A DNA stretch of 64,000 bases from Gambelia wislizenii (taxonomy: Eukaryota; Chordata; Lepidosauria; Squamata; Crotaphytidae). Every line of letters begins with the position of its first letter. Position 1 is the stretch's first letter. The notes under the pieces are model-generated. The model saw only the letters and a list, made by a program, of their open reading frames with translations. It had not been told where the DNA came from and ran no database searches. The stretch spans positions 442,238,687 through 442,302,686 of the forward strand of contig JAUMIR010000001.1 in the NCBI GenBank assembly GCA_030847615.1. The letters run 5' to 3'. Shown in pieces: positions 34,636-46,235 of the stretch. The translations under genes and the position numbers were made by a program.

Positions 34636-35571
34636 TTAGCCTAAAGGTCTTGACTCAATATACGCAGGTTCTTGTCTTCCTGTTTCCAAGAAAGTGTATG
34701 CAAGATGGCAGTCCCAGATAACACTCAAGGCTCTCTAGATAACTGTGGCTTTGTTCATATGTCACAGTAAGCCAAGGAGAGCCCTGCCTTATCATTTACA
34801 AGCAGGGTACTGGTGCAACCTGCTTGGTTGCTCCCTCTTGAAGTGGGAGTGGCTAAGTAATTGATGATCCTTTCTTTATGTTTGCTTTTTGTGATGTCCA
34901 GACCAGGCAGTCTAGCTTGGCTTTCTTCCCCTTCCTCTACCAACTTCTGTTATTTGAGAAGTACACCAATAAGAAATCATGGGGTCTTTATCTGGTGTGC
35001 TGGGGTAGATACAAGCCAAAGTAAGGCTTCCAGTAAGGAAACCATGAGTTGAAAATTTGTTGTTTATTTAGCTGCCCTCGCTTGCAGTGGGGGGACAATC
35101 AGGAAGCTCATGTGAGCATTTTGCTTCATTCATGGTAAGCCTGAATTCTCAAGATGTCTGTTTTATTTAACATCTGAACACACCAAATGTGTGACAAGTG
35201 CTGTACAAATGACAGAACAGGAACCAAGCAAAATGTTTCTCTGCAAGCATAGTATGTAGCGGTTTAGTTTTTTTCTTTATAGATGTGGAAAGGTGACAAT
35301 TGTGATCAGGTGGACTGTGTGTAGGGAGGTAAGGTTTATAAGAGGCTGCAATCCAGATCAAAACCTCTCCTACTCAGTGTGAGGCTTAGAAGAAAAAAAT
35401 GATGATACTGGGCACTGTTTCCACCCCCCCTCAGTCTCATGGGAGGAGTGGGAAGTGATTTTCTTCTGGACTGCAGTTAGGGAAAGAAGGAATAAATTTT
35501 CCCTCTTTGTCTGCTGTAATTCTAGGCCTACTTAGTGCCTATAACTGATAGAGAAAAAGCACCGATGTCAT

Positions 35572-36180
35572 ACCCTCCAACTGACCTGATTTGACAGGAA
35601 CATTCCTGAGTAATTCTTTGTTGTCCTACTTTTCCAGCTGCTTTTAAAATGTCCCAGTGTCTCTCCTCCCATTTCCCCTCACTTTGTGCTCAGCTTTTTT
35701 TAATTGCTGCAAACTGAGTTCAAGTTGCAAAAGCAGTTTGCACTCAGGGTGCATCTATACTGTAGAAATAATGCAGTTGTATACAACTTTAAATGCTGTT
35801 GCTCCATCCTATGGCATCCTGGGATTTGTAGTTTTACAAGGTCTTTAGCTGTCTCTGCCAAAGCGTGTTGGTGCCTCAAAAAACTACAGATCCCAGAATT
35901 CTGTAGAATAGAGCCATGTCAGTTAAAGTGGTACCAAACTGCATTATTTCTATGGTGTAGATGTACCCTCAGTTAACTCAGCAGAAGAAAGAGGAGAAAA
36001 TAGGAGCAGAATCTTGCCCTTCCCGGTAGACACTCAAAAAAGCAAATTGCTGCAGCCTCTTCTGACTTGTGTATTCTTCCTCATTCACAACTTTCCCCAT
36101 CTTGACCACATTCTGATGTTTCCTGGCCACACACATCCTGGTTTCCATCTGAAATGTTGGAGGGTATGTGATGTAGCTAC
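35572..36180 (+). mobile_element. Interspersed repeat family 'CCTCCAACTG', split by a MITE
   Basis: CCCTCCAACTGACCTGATTT, CAGCTGCTTTTAAAATGTCC, CTCCTCCCATTTCCCCTC, then after the inserted MITE CAGAATCTTGCCCTTC, AGCAAATTGCTGCAGCCTCT and TTGACCACATTCTGATGTTT. It matches 57740-58165 and, inverted, 60755-61105. The right end is eroded. Confidence 0.6.
35747..35968. mobile_element. 222-bp MITE with 3-bp TCA duplication (Harbinger-like)
   Basis: Ends GGGTGCATCTATACTGTAGA and TCTATGGTGTAGATGTACCC are inverted repeats of about 30 bases running to AATAATGCAG. TCA flanks both sides (35744-35746 and 35969-35971); the related repeat at about 57894 has a single TCA (ACACTCAATTAAGT) at the empty site. GGG termini with a 3-bp duplication suggest PIF/Harbinger, by inference only. 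Confidence 0.75.
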
Positions 36181-36269
36181 ATGCCACATATTTAGAGTAC
36201 CATGTAGTGTGACCCAGAAGTTGTTGAGTTCTGAAGTGACAGAATGAAATGCACTGCCTCAGATTGTAG

Positions 36270-37360
36270 ATTTCAGACTGTAGATGTTTTCCACCCAGTG
36301 CCAGACTTTTCCACAAGCAAAATCAGTTACAGTTTAGGGCCTGAGATTATGAGGGCCCTTTAAATACAAAAGCCCAACATAATTGTTAGAATAAAAACAG
36401 TGCCATGAGCCCTTGTAGTTTAAGGCCTTTAAGAGCTTTAATCCAGCTCTGCTTCCTCCACCACATCCCAGAAAACCTAGAAGTAGAAAACATTTAGTAA
36501 GTAGAGTGAATTATATAGTAAAGCATGAGAGTGAGAAAATAATATGAACTCTGAAGTATAGTGCTGGAGAAGAAGCCACATCAGACGTGATGTTTTCATG
36601 TACCTTTATGTGGAGCAAACATAAACTAGAGGCCTTTGAGCTCTTGGATGTTCTGGAAATCATGCTGTTTACTTAGCTTCCCTAAGGGGACTGGTTGGTT
36701 CCAACCTGCTTTCTGGGTCATCAGAGCCCTCTGTGGTGAGCGGTAACAAATACATTAGAGCAAAATCACTTGGATTTGCTCTGACCTATGTGCCATAGGG
36801 CATACAATACAAGGAGAGATGCCTAGGGTACCATCTGATCTAAATGTATGGGATCAGTTTCAGTTGGTACAATCCAGGTTTATACCATCATCTATGCTCT
36901 GGATCATTGCCCAACAGGATGAAAGTAAACCTAGTCACAGAAAGTTAGCTTGGTAGGCCCAAGGGTTAGTAAATGCTTCTTGGAGGGAAGGAATAGTATT
37001 GATAGCCTTAAAAGAGGAGTGAGTGCACCCCCTTTTCAAGAAGCCTTCCATCAGCCAATGCTGATCATCCCCATCACTTTTGGATGGGCTTTGATGAATT
37101 GTATTTGCCAGACCCATTTCAGTCTTTCTTCAAGCCTGGGTTTGGCTCTAAAAGTATCTTGGCCATCCAGTTTAATTGTGCCAGGAGAAGAGGAGTGCAA
37201 CTCTCTTGTTTCTTCTGAACATATCTATAGCTTTTGATACCATCAACTAGGGTGTCTTCCTGGAGCAGCCCTGCAAAATAAATACTGCTGGCACAGTAAT
37301 ACATCATTCTGCTCCATCCTGCAGGACCACTTCCAGAGAATAGTGTTGGGGGACATATGT
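36270..37360. other. Intronic stretch, mostly unrecognised
   Basis: Around 37130-37330 there may be decayed CR1 5' sequence, but no frame can be followed. Nothing else recognised. Confidence 0.3.
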
Positions 37361-37368
37361 TTTGTCTT

Positions 37369-38349
37369 CTCAAAAACAAGTCATGCAAGACTAATCTTAT
37401 CTCTTGTCTTGAAAGAGTTACAACTTGGTAAATGAAGGGGATGCTGTGGATATAACATATCTTGATTTTAGTAAGGTCTTTGACATAACCCCCTTCAAAG
37501 TATAACTTTGACATACTAGCAAACAAGTTAGTAAAATGTGGGCTAGACAATACTAATGTGAGGTGGATTGGTAATTAATTGATGAGCCCAACCCAAAGGG
37601 TGATCACCAATGGCTCCTCTTCATCCTGTTGAGAAGTGACTAGTGGGGTGCCACAGGGTTCTGTCCTGGGCCCAGTGCTATTCTTCATCTTTATCCATGA
37701 CTTGGATGATAGAATAGAAGGCATGCTTATCAAATTTGTAGATGATGCCAAATTAGGAGGGGTAGCTAATACCCCAGGGGACAGGATCAAGAGTCAAAAT
37801 GATCTTAACAGATTGGAGAGGTGGGCCAATCCTAACAAAATGAATTTCAACAGGGAGAAATATGAGATATTACATTTAGACAGGAAAAAAAATGAAATGC
37901 ACAGATATAGGATGGGTGACACCTAGTTTGACCACAGTACAAGTGGGGTCTAGGAGTCCTAGTAGGCCACAAGTTGAACATGAGTTAGCAGTATGATACT
38001 ACAGCTAAAAAAGCCAATGCAACTCTAGGCTGCATCAATGGGAGTATAGTGTCTAGATCGAGGGAAGTAATAGTCCCATCCTATTCTGCTTTGGTCAGAC
38101 CTCACCTGGAATACTGTGTCCAGTTCTGGACACCACAGTTCAAGCGGAATATTGACAAGCTGGAATGTGTCCTGAGGAGGGCAATCAAAATGGTGAAAGA
38201 TCTGGAAGCTGTGCCCTATGAGGAGTGGCTTAGGGAGCTGGCTATGTTTAGCCTGGAGAAGAAAAGGTTAAGAGATAAAATGATAGCCATAATATTTGAA
38301 AAGATGGCATATTGAAGAAGCAAACTTGTTTTCTTCTGCTCCAGAGACT
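37369..38349 (+). pseudogene. CR1 LINE ORF2 (reverse transcriptase to C-terminal part), interrupted
   Basis: Frames at 37636-37926 and 38049-38315 encode [23 protein letters not shown] (FADD core altered to FVDD), and RPHLEYCVQFWTPQFK with RRAIKMVKDLE. Upstream, CAAGTCATGCAAGACTAATC is CR1 as well. Several frameshifts. The copy is cut at 38349 by a GGAGATTATC element and resumes at 38884. Confidence 0.85.
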
Positions 38350-38883
38350 GGAGATTAGACGCAGGTAATGTGGCGCCAGAATAACGACATCAGAATGCAA
38401 AAGGACACAAATATCACACAATGTTGTCCTTTCGTGTTTCGATGTCATTATTCGGGAGTTTCTTTTGATTGATGGGCCGAGCCGTCAATAGATCACCCGT
38501 CCCATTTTGTCAATGTCTGAAACCTCTCACCCATTGTCCTGCTGTGAATACAGCATCAATGGGCGGTCCTGCCAGAACACTTCTGGGTGGGATCATGAAA
38601 ACAAGGTAGGCTACCCTCTTTTTATGAACCTCCACAGGTTACTTGTGTGGGTTCTTATTTTACTTTTTATTTTTGAATTTCCCATGCTCACATCTTCTCG
38701 CGAGAACAGGCAGGATTTCAGTCCAGGAAGTGAATGGAGCTCCGTTAGGCTCTATTCATTCCAGGGCTGTCTGCTTACAGAAGAGAAAGTAAGTGTGATG
38801 GGGAGGGTTATTGTGCTGGGACAAGGACAGGACTGGAGACTGTGGGACAGGAATGCTTTTTGCATTCCGGTCTAATAATCTCC
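38350..38883 (+). mobile_element. GGAGATTATC-family element inserted in CR1
   Basis: Left end GGAGATTAGACGCAGG, right end GGTCTAATAATCTCC. Family blocks CACAGGTTACTTGTGTGGGT, TCTCGCGAGAACAGGCAGGA and GTGAATGGAGCTCCGTTAGG. The flanking bases (ACT left, TAT right) do not give a clean duplication. An inverted GACATC..GATGTC pair occurs near the left end (38385-38450). Confidence 0.65.
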
Positions 38884-39146
38884 TATGACACAGAGCAATG
38901 GATTCAAACTACAGTACAGAAAGAGATTCCACTAAACATTAAGAACTTCTTGATGTTGAGAACTGTTTGACAACAGAATACACTGCCTCAGAGTATGATG
39001 GGGACTCCTTATTTGGAAGTTTTTAAACAGAGGCTGGATGACCATCTATTGGGAGTGCTTTAATTGCGTATTTCTGCATGGCAAGGGGTTCAACTGGATG
39101 GCCATTGTGGTCTCTTCCAACTATGATTCTGTGATTCATTCCCATG
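38884..39146 (+). mobile_element. CR1 LINE 3' end, continuation of 37369-38349
   Basis: ACAGAGCAATGGATTCAAAC, AACAGAGGCTGGATGACCAT and CTGCATGGCAAGGGGTTCAA are the CR1 ORF2 end and 3' UTR; ends at TATGATTCTGTGATTC. Older than the copies at 44277 and 48323. Confidence 0.85.
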
Positions 39147-39187
39147 GTGTAGTAACCCCACAAATGTGTTATTTATAGGGTTGCCAT

Positions 39188-39660
39188 TGAAGACAGTTTG
39201 GAGATTGCATCAAGTGCAGAATGCCAATTGTCATTCAACAGTATGCATAGACAGCTGTATTACATCTATCCTCCAGGATCTGCATTGACTGTATTTTTCT
39301 GACTCTACATCAGGGTACTGATGTAGATTTGTAAGGGGGCCAGATTTCCATCAGAGTGCCTGTTCAGCTTTTGCACTCTTTGGAGGTGGCCCCGCTTGCC
39401 TTTTGCCCCATGAGCAGTACCTCCAAGGGTAATGACCTGAGCACGATCATTTCCAGTAGTGGCACCCACCTTACAGGACTCTGCATTTGGAAGGGCATCA
39501 GTTGTCTTCTGCAGTTCAGTTTCACCAGTTGCTTAAGATGCAAATCTTCATCCAGGCCTTCAGGTCCTTTTGATGTTGTCTATGAAGGCCACTGTTTTGT
39601 TGAATTTACAATATTTATTATTTTCCTTCTGGTTGGATTTTTATGAATATTTAGGGTTTC
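39188..39660 (+). mobile_element. Probable L2-like LINE remnant
   Basis: TGCATCAAGTGCAGAATGCC and TCCTCCAGGATCTGCATTGA resemble the L2 ORF2 region (VQNAA..LHWLPV layout) in strongly decayed form. Low certainty. Confidence 0.3.
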
Positions 39661-39817
39661 ACAGTTTTCATAGTGCTTCTGTGGGTTTTTAAATTATTAT
39701 TTGTAAAGTGCTTTCTGATTTCTTGCAAAGACTGGTACATAATTGTAATAAATGTTAGTTATGCACCCTGATGCTATGCATCTTGTATTGAATATATGTC
39801 ACTTCACAAAGGATTTT

Positions 39818-39900
39818 ATTTATTTATTTATTTATACCCCTCTCTTCAGCCTCAAGGCTATCAGAGCGGCTTACAAATTGTTTTAAGCAATAGCTATTTA
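39818..39900 (-). mobile_element. L2-like tail with (TTTA)n
   Basis: (TTTA)n followed by TACCCCTCTCTTCAGCCTC and CAGAGCGGCTTACAAATTG is the reverse complement of a GCCGCTCTGA..GGGGTATAAATAAA LINE tail. Confidence 0.5.
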
Positions 39901-40785
39901 CACATCTACACTGCGTTGGGCAGTTTCCAACTGCTTGCAATTGGATTGCAACATTGGAAACTGAAATCTAGGCTTCTGTTGTGAAACGCAGTACTCCTGT
40001 GGCACATTAATAGTGTAGCTGGGATACTTTCAGCTTATATATTTTTGAGTGCTTCTTTGAAATGCTAGAGTGCTTAATTTCCCCCCTCCAGTTCTGGGGA
40101 AATGCAAGTCAATATATTTTATCTGCTACTCTTCAGAGCATGATTTCTTTTTTAGAGCCTCTGCTGTCTGGATTTTTTCGTATCTCTTTATACATTATTT
40201 ATAGTTTCAAAATGTCCTTCTTTAATTGAATAGGTACTTCACACCATTTTCAAACAACCTCAGGTGGTAGGTGTAATGACATACCAATATTCTGACCTTT
40301 AACTTCTAGATTCCTATTAAATCAGCCATATTTTACTTATGCATGTATGGTGTGTTTTAATTTCTATACGATATGACAATACAGTCATATTTTTTCCCTG
40401 AAGAAAAGGAAAAAGGGGACTGTGCTCTTTGTTTATTATTCATTGCTCACTTTTCAGGTCTCAGAACAGGAGAACACAATTTATACATCATTTCTCACTT
40501 GCACAGTCATTCAGAGGTTTAGCATCCAGCCTCTACACCTAACGTTTGTAGTCAAGCAAACAAAACAAAACAAGGGGGGAAAAACACAACCCAAAGCAAC
40601 CCTTGGAAAACAGCAATGACATAGCAGTATGGGACTAAGATTTCATAAAGTTCTGCATGATTACTCAAAAGCAAAGTCCATTAGGTTCAATAGGGCTTAC
40701 TTCCAAGTAAGTGCATATAGAATTTCAGCCTTACAGAAACCATTTCATTGGTTTTTTTACACTAGCTGTACAGGTTATTGCAGGC
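39901..40785. other. Intronic stretch
   Basis: Contains the short old motif at about 40672-40734 (GTTCAATAGGGCTTACTTCC). Nothing else recognised. Confidence 0.35.
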
Positions 40786-40787
40786 AG

Positions 40788-40922
40788 CCATCTCTAACCT
40801 GGTGCACTCCAGATGTTTTGGACTACAGCTCCCAGCATTCTCAACTACTGGTCATGTTGGGTGGGGCTGATGGGAATTGAAATACAAAATATCTGAAGGG
40901 CACCAGATATTTTGGTGTGGAA
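40788..40922. mobile_element. MITE with CTCCAGATGTTTTGGACTAC block
   Basis: CACTCCAGATGTTTTGGACT and ACAGCTCCCAGCATTC are followed by an inverted counterpart (CTGATGGGAATTGAAATAC, AAAATATCTGAAGGGCACC). This short foldback type is common in amniote genomes and is usually attributed to hAT elements. A second fragment is at about 61795-61890. Confidence 0.5.
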
Positions 40923-41099
40923 GACTGGTCTAACAGAATGAGGAAGCTGTACTTGGACTTTGCCCTATTTCCTGAAAATACAGGAGGGGTTGGCAATTCA
41001 TAGACATATTTTGGGATCAGCCCCTGACTTTGCCTGTTCCTGCCATTTTTCATGCTGTTCTGTAACCTTGCAGTAACCTTGCTTTTAATTATGTTTTAT

Positions 41100-41432
41100 T
41101 TCTCTGTAGTGCTTAATGGGTGCTTTGTAGCAACTCTGGAGAAAAGGGAGTGTAATGGTCACTGTGGAATGATTGGCTGCAGAGGTTGCCTGAGAACAGG
41201 GAACGTACAATTGTCTGGGAAGGCGGGGTCAGAGGATGATGGATAACCAATAGCTTTGTAGCCACCAGATTCCATAGATTGCAAATGCTTTTAGTACATT
41301 ATCTGCCCTGTGAGTTTCAATTCTGAGTAACAACCTTGTATGGTTTGCTTTCTGGATTTCACCGCCAATAAAGTTTTCTGTTTAACTCTGAAGCTTCTGG
41401 TCACTGCATCTGGGAATGCCAGTACATGACAA
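41100..41432 (+). mobile_element. Possible solo LTR remnant
   Basis: GCCAATAAAGTTTTCTGTTT (polyadenylation signal) and CTCTGAAGCTTCTGGTCACT then AGTACATGACAACA closely match 54172-54239 (AGCTTTCTGTTTAGCTCTG, ACTACATGACAACA). The upstream 250 bases are GC-rich and promoter-like. Neither the left boundary nor a duplication could be fixed. Confidence 0.4.
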
Positions 41433-41649
41433 CATAGCACCCAGAGTGCCATGTGTGCAAATCCCAAAACTGTGATAGGCTGACGTTGCCATGTCAGAAC
41501 TATCCAGGCCCTGAGATTTCAGGGTCAAAATGTGAGGCCCCTTTTGATGTCACAAGGCCCTGATGATGTTGTATGAGGCAGGCTGTAGTAATGTCATTAA
41601 GCATTAATCAGAGTTGTACAGAGTATGCCATTCAAATAAAAAGCACCAA

Positions 41650-41848
41650 GGAGATTATCAAAGGTGGGGGAACACACACAAAAAAAGCATTCCCAATCAC
41701 ATCAGAAGCCACCAATAAAAAGAGATGCCTTACTGATGCTCGTGCTACACCCCCAGGATGCTGGAGGATGATGTCATCTGATAATGTCACCCCTTCCTGT
41801 TCTTTTAGCAATCTTCTGACGCGGTTTTTGCCACATCTGATAATCTCC
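41650..41848. mobile_element. GGAGATTATC-family element, short internally deleted copy
   Basis: Ends GGAGATTATCAAAGGTG and CCACATCTGATAATCTCC are inverted repeats flanked by CAA (41647-41649 and 41849-41851). At 199 bp it has lost most of the interior of the 634-646-bp members. Confidence 0.7.
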
Positions 41849-42002
41849 CAAGTCTAACAAATGAGGAAAACACACGTACATACATATCAAGGCCACTGCC
41901 TCTTACTCTGAGATTCCTCCCCTTTGCCCTGAGGACCAGAGAACAGGAGGCAGGCTCTAAGACTTGAGAAGCCCAGTGATAGATGTTGCTCAAAAAGGTG
42001 GT

Positions 42003-42097
42003 TGGATGCCTCTGCACAAATCTTGCCAAGTAAACCCCATGATAGGTTCACCATAAGTTGGAAACAACTTGAAAGCACACAACAACAACAATAAAAC
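42003..42097 (+). mobile_element. tRNA-derived SINE tail
   Basis: AATCTTGCCAAGTAAACCCC, CACCATAAGTTGGAAACAAC and TTGAAAGCACACAACAACAA match the 3' part of the Sauria-type SINEs; the tRNA head is missing. Confidence 0.65.
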
Positions 42098-42121
42098 AAG
42101 GACTACAAGATGGGACACTGG

Positions 42122-42217
42122 TTAGCGTCAGGAATGATTTGATTGTGTATTCCTGCATGGCAGGGGGTTGGACTGGATGGCCCTTGAGGTCTCTTCCAAC
42201 TCTATGAGTCTATGATT
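42122..42217 (+). mobile_element. CR1 3' end fragment
   Basis: GTGTATTCCTGCATGGCAGG then GGGTTGGACTGGATGGCCCT and CTATGAGTCTATGATT is the final CR1 segment only. Confidence 0.85.
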
Positions 42218-42532
42218 TATTTTTGTTACATAGATATAAAAGCATGTTTAACAATAATTGATGGTAGGGAAGAGAATGATCAGGTGGCCTGGACATCTGT
42301 TTACTTTGCTGACCTAATGCTACTAAAAGTTGTCAGGTCCCCTATTCTCCTTTCTCATGGTGATTTATCTTGAACCAGGTAGTGCTTCAAACAGAAGAGA
42401 CTATCTTCTGTAAAGCAGATCACATTGCCACCCTACATTGAGACCTGCCGTGTACAGCTAAGTATACATAGAAGATTTTGTTCCTAAGTATACATAGAAG
42501 ATTTTGTTCCCCTTTGTATGTGAAAGGAAGTA

Positions 42533-42809
42533 TAGCTGTCCCTCCACATTTGTGGGTTAAGCATTCACGGATTTGATTATTCACAGATTTGATTAATATG
42601 TCCTCTCTAGGCATTTGTAGGTCCTCCAGTGTGATTCTGTGGCCAACGTCTGGTGGAAGTTGACCATAAGAATTGCGCTGGAGGACCTACAAATGCCTAG
42701 AGAAGTGTTCTGTCTTGTAAAAAATAAATAGCAGGCCTATATTCATTGTTTTTCCACTTTCATGGGGCTGCTGCACCTCCTAACCCCCACAACAGTTGAG
42801 GGCTGATTG
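42533..42809. mobile_element. Tigger-like MITE with internal hairpin
   Basis: Left AGCTGTCCCTCCACATTTGT, right TTGAGGGCTGATTG. Inside, 42604-42636 (TCTCTAGGCATTTGTAGGTC and on) pairs with 42671-42704 as a 33-base inverted repeat around a 34-base spacer. The inner CTCTCTAGGCATTT block also occurs in 23038-23297 and 3603-3854. Confidence 0.6.
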
Positions 42810-42819
42810 TAATATGGAT

Positions 42820-43915
42820 TTTCTAGGAATTCGTGTGCTCTAGCTAATCATCATCATCTACAACATCAGAGAAGAAAATATTAATTTTTGCATTGTATCA
42901 ACTTGTTTAAAAATATGGATCTTCAATTGCAACTATTTCCATAATATTTGAAATTTATTTTCAAAAATTGGAATTTATATTCAATTTATACCTCCCTTTC
43001 TTCCCAAGAATGGGGCCAAAGGCATGCTTACAATTTAAACAGAACAAATGTAACCAAAACATAAAATGAATAAAAGCATTAAAACTTCTCAAACATGTTA
43101 AAGACACCAGCAGAAAAGCACAAAGCACCCATCCATTTATTAAAAGTCCCTTCTGCAGCAAGTAAAGTTAGTTTTCACAGACCTGTCTGAATAAAAAAAA
43201 GTCTTTGTTGGGTGATGGAAAGACAACAAGGAGGGGGCAGTCTAGCTGCCTTCACTGAGGAAGCAAATAAGAAAATGGTTTTACGTGTGAAATCAAATAA
43301 ACATGGGTCTTCATTAAGTAGCACTTGAACTTTACTTCTGTCTACATAATGTGCAATAATATTTTAATTAATTCAGAACTTTCTTAAGTGGATGACAGTT
43401 TTACAATAACATTTTTAAAGTAAACAGGACTTTTTGTAGACTAATAACGTAACTTGAAAAAGCCGTGTATTTAGGTCATGGGCTCACAAAATGTTCAAGA
43501 GTGGGGCTGCATAGAAAAGGCATAGCACCTGCTAGTTTCCACCACGTGCATCTGTGATGAGATAGTCTTGTTTATCTTTCTGTCATTCTTAGGATTTGCA
43601 TGAAAAGATTATCTTTTGCATACCACTGGTAGCCTTTTGTTATTGTTGTTCATTGTTTTTGTAGTAGATGACATGTTATTATAACAAAAAAGAGAAGTTA
43701 TTTTCCCAAGGAGCTTTCAAACCAAATTCAGACAGAGTGGGAGGCAAGGAGAGAAATAAAGGTAATAAGGGGTGTCTGTGAGAAAATGCAGCTCACATGT
43801 ACTTGGACCAAAATCTAATTGCCAATTCTAACTAGAACAGATTCTTTGAATCAATGAGATTTACATAGGTGTTGGAAGGGGGGGGAGGAATCTAGCAGCA
43901 CATTTAAGACTAGTA
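42820..43915. other. Intronic stretch
   Basis: A decayed L2-like tail (CCTCCCTTTCTTCCC.. near 42990-43050, minus) is the only repeat suspected. Rest unrecognised. Confidence 0.35.
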
Positions 43916-43920
43916 AATAC

Positions 43921-44130
43921 CCTAAAGGCACCAGATCCCATCTGATCTTGGAAGCTAAATAGGAACAGGCCTGGTTATTACTTCGATGGGAGACCTCCAA
44001 TGAATACCAGGTGCTGTAGGTATATTTCAAAGGAAGGAACTGGCAAAACTACCTTTGAGTATCCCCTGCACTTTGAAATACATGTGTTCACCATAAGTTG
44101 GCAGACGATTTGAAGGCACATACACACACA
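43921..44130 (+). mobile_element. 5S rRNA-derived SINE
   Basis: GGCACCAGATCCCATCTGAT, TTGGAAGCTAAATAGGAACA and CGATGGGAGACCTCCAATGA correspond to 5S A-box to C-box, then AAAGGAAGGAACTGGCAAAA and the tail TCACCATAAGTTGGCAGACG with a CA-rich end. Confidence 0.8.
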
Positions 44131-44276
44131 ATGTATTTTAGCATGAGGTTTCAATTATATCAGTCCACTTTTCATATGCACTGTTGGAATAACACTACAG
44201 CTACAGGTGTTTAAATACAGTTACATGGTTGTAATAGGCATTTGCTTGGTCATTGTGAGAACATGATGCAGGACAA

Positions 44277-45709
44277 CAGGAGAACAGGAGAAGTCCCAGC
44301 AGACTGGAGGAGGGCAAACATTGTCCCCATCTTCAAAAAGGGGAAAAAAGAGGATCCCAACAACTATCATCCAGTTAGTCTGACATCAATACCAGGGAAG
44401 ATTCTAGAGCAGATCATTAAACAGAGAGTCTGTGAATATTTAGAAGGCAATGCCATAATCACAAAAAGTCTACATGGGTTTCAGAGTAACAAGTCATGCC
44501 AGACTAATCTGATCTCTTTTTTTGATAAAATTACCAGCTTGGTAGATGAAGGGAACGCTGTGGACATCGCATACCTTGATTTCAGTAAGGCCTTTGACAA
44601 GGTTCCCCATGACATTCTTGCAAACAAGCTTGTAAAATGTGGGCTAGACAAGTTAACAGTTCAATGGATTTGTAATTGGTTGACTGGCCGAACCCAAAGG
44701 GTGCTCAGCAGTGGCTCCTCTTCATCTTGGAAAGATGTGACCAGTGGGGTGCCACAAGGTTCTGTCCTGGGCCCAGTGCTATTCAACATCTTTATCAATG
44801 ACTTGGATGAGGGAATTAGGGGCATACTTACCAAATTTGCAGATGACACCAAATTAGGAGGAGTAGCTAATACCCTGGAGGACAGGATCAAAATTCAAGA
44901 TGACCTGGATAAACTGGAGAGCTGAGCCAAAATGAAATTCAACACGGAGAAATGTAAGGTACTGCACTTAGGGCGAAAAAATGAAATGCATAGATATAGG
45001 ATGGGGGAGACCTGGCTGAATGACACTATGTGCAAAAGGGATCTAGGAGTCCTAGTAGACCACAAGTTGAACATGAGTCAACAGTGTGATGCGGCAGCTA
45101 AAAAGGCCAATGCAATTTTGGGCTGCATCAATAGAAGTATAGTGTCCAGATCAAGGGAAGTAATAGTGCCGCTCTATTCTGCCTTGGTCAGACCTCACCT
45201 AGAATACTGTGTCCAGTTCTGGGCACCACAATTAAAAAAGGATATTGACAAATTGGAGCGTGTCCAGAGGAGGGCGACTAAAATGGTGAAAGGTCTGGAA
45301 ACCATGCCTTATGAGGAGAGATTTAGGGAGCTGGGTATGTTTAGCCTGGAAAAAAGACGGTTAAGAGGAGATATGATAGCCCTGTTTAAATATTTGAAGG
45401 GGTGTCACGTTGAGGATGGAGCAAGCTTGTTTTCTGCTGCTCCAGAGATTGGAACACGGAGCAATGGATGCAAGCTCCAGGAACAGAGATTCCACCTCAA
45501 AATTAAGAGGAACTTTTTGACAGTCAGAGCAGTTCGGCAGTGGAACTCACTTCCTTGGAGCATGGTGGGGTCTCCTTCCTTGGAGGTCTTTAAACAGAAG
45601 CTGGATGGCCATCTGTCGGGGATGCTTTTGTCGTGATTTCCTGCATAGCAGGGGGTTGGACTGGATGGCCCTCGTGGTCTCTTCCAACTCTGCAATTCTA
45701 TGATTCTTT
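44277..45709 (+). pseudogene. CR1 LINE ORF2, 5'-truncated with one in-frame stop
   Basis: A 1433-bp CR1 carries the C-terminal two-thirds of ORF2 in a single frame, broken only by TGA at 44923-44925 where TGG (Trp) is expected. Visible domains: finger region ([18 protein letters not shown]), [27 protein letters not shown], the catalytic FADDTKLGG (about 44837-44863), then the C-terminal RPHLEYCVQFWAP and MVGSPSLEVFK motifs. The ORF ends at 45636 and the 3' UTR finishes CAATTCTATGATTCTT. GACAA flanks both sides (44272-44276 and 45710-45714). The surrounding DNA is an older CR1-type 3' end (GAACATGATGCAGGA). One stop in 1.4 kb suggests a recent insertion. Confidence 0.9.
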
Positions 45710-45778
45710 GACAAGACAGGCCTTTGCACTGATCCTGCAAAGGTTATCTTATGTTCTTATAGGTCATTCTACAACTCT

Positions 45779-46235
45779 GGAGGTTATCAGATAGTAACGA
45801 AAAAAGCATTCCTGCCCACAATCTCCACTCTTGTCCCTGTCCCGTCCCTGACCTGCCACAATCACCCTCCTCACCGCACTTACCTCCTCTCCCATCGTTC
45901 CAGCAGCCCAGGAATGAATGGCACTCTAACGGAGTTCCATTCACTCCCTAGAGTGAAATCCCATGGATTCTTGCGAGAAGACGCGAGCGTGGGAAATAAA
46001 AAAAAAAACCCAAAAAAGTTACAAAAAGCACATACACACACTTTAAAACTTCCAAGTTTTCCAGGGAAGTTTTTTTAAAAAGCATGTCACTTACCTGGAT
46101 GTCCCGATCTCACCTAGAATTTTTCCAGCAGGGATCTCCCATTGATGCTGGGATCTCACCAGCATAACAGGGCACCTTGTCGCACGCAGTAATATCCATG
46201 ACAGGAATGGAATAGGGGATCTATTGACAGCTTCT
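45779..46235 (-). mobile_element. GGAGATTATC-family element, 5'-truncated
   Basis: Reads, on the plus strand, GGAGGTTATCAGATAG then AACGGAGTTCCATTCACTCC, TTCTTGCGAGAAGACGCGAG and CATGTCACTTACCTGGATGT; these are the reverse complement of blocks in 33990-34635. The other terminus is absent. Confidence 0.6.

Noticed and set aside
45405..45740. Minus-strand frame of 111 codons
   Set aside because: Antisense to the CR1 ORF2 end.
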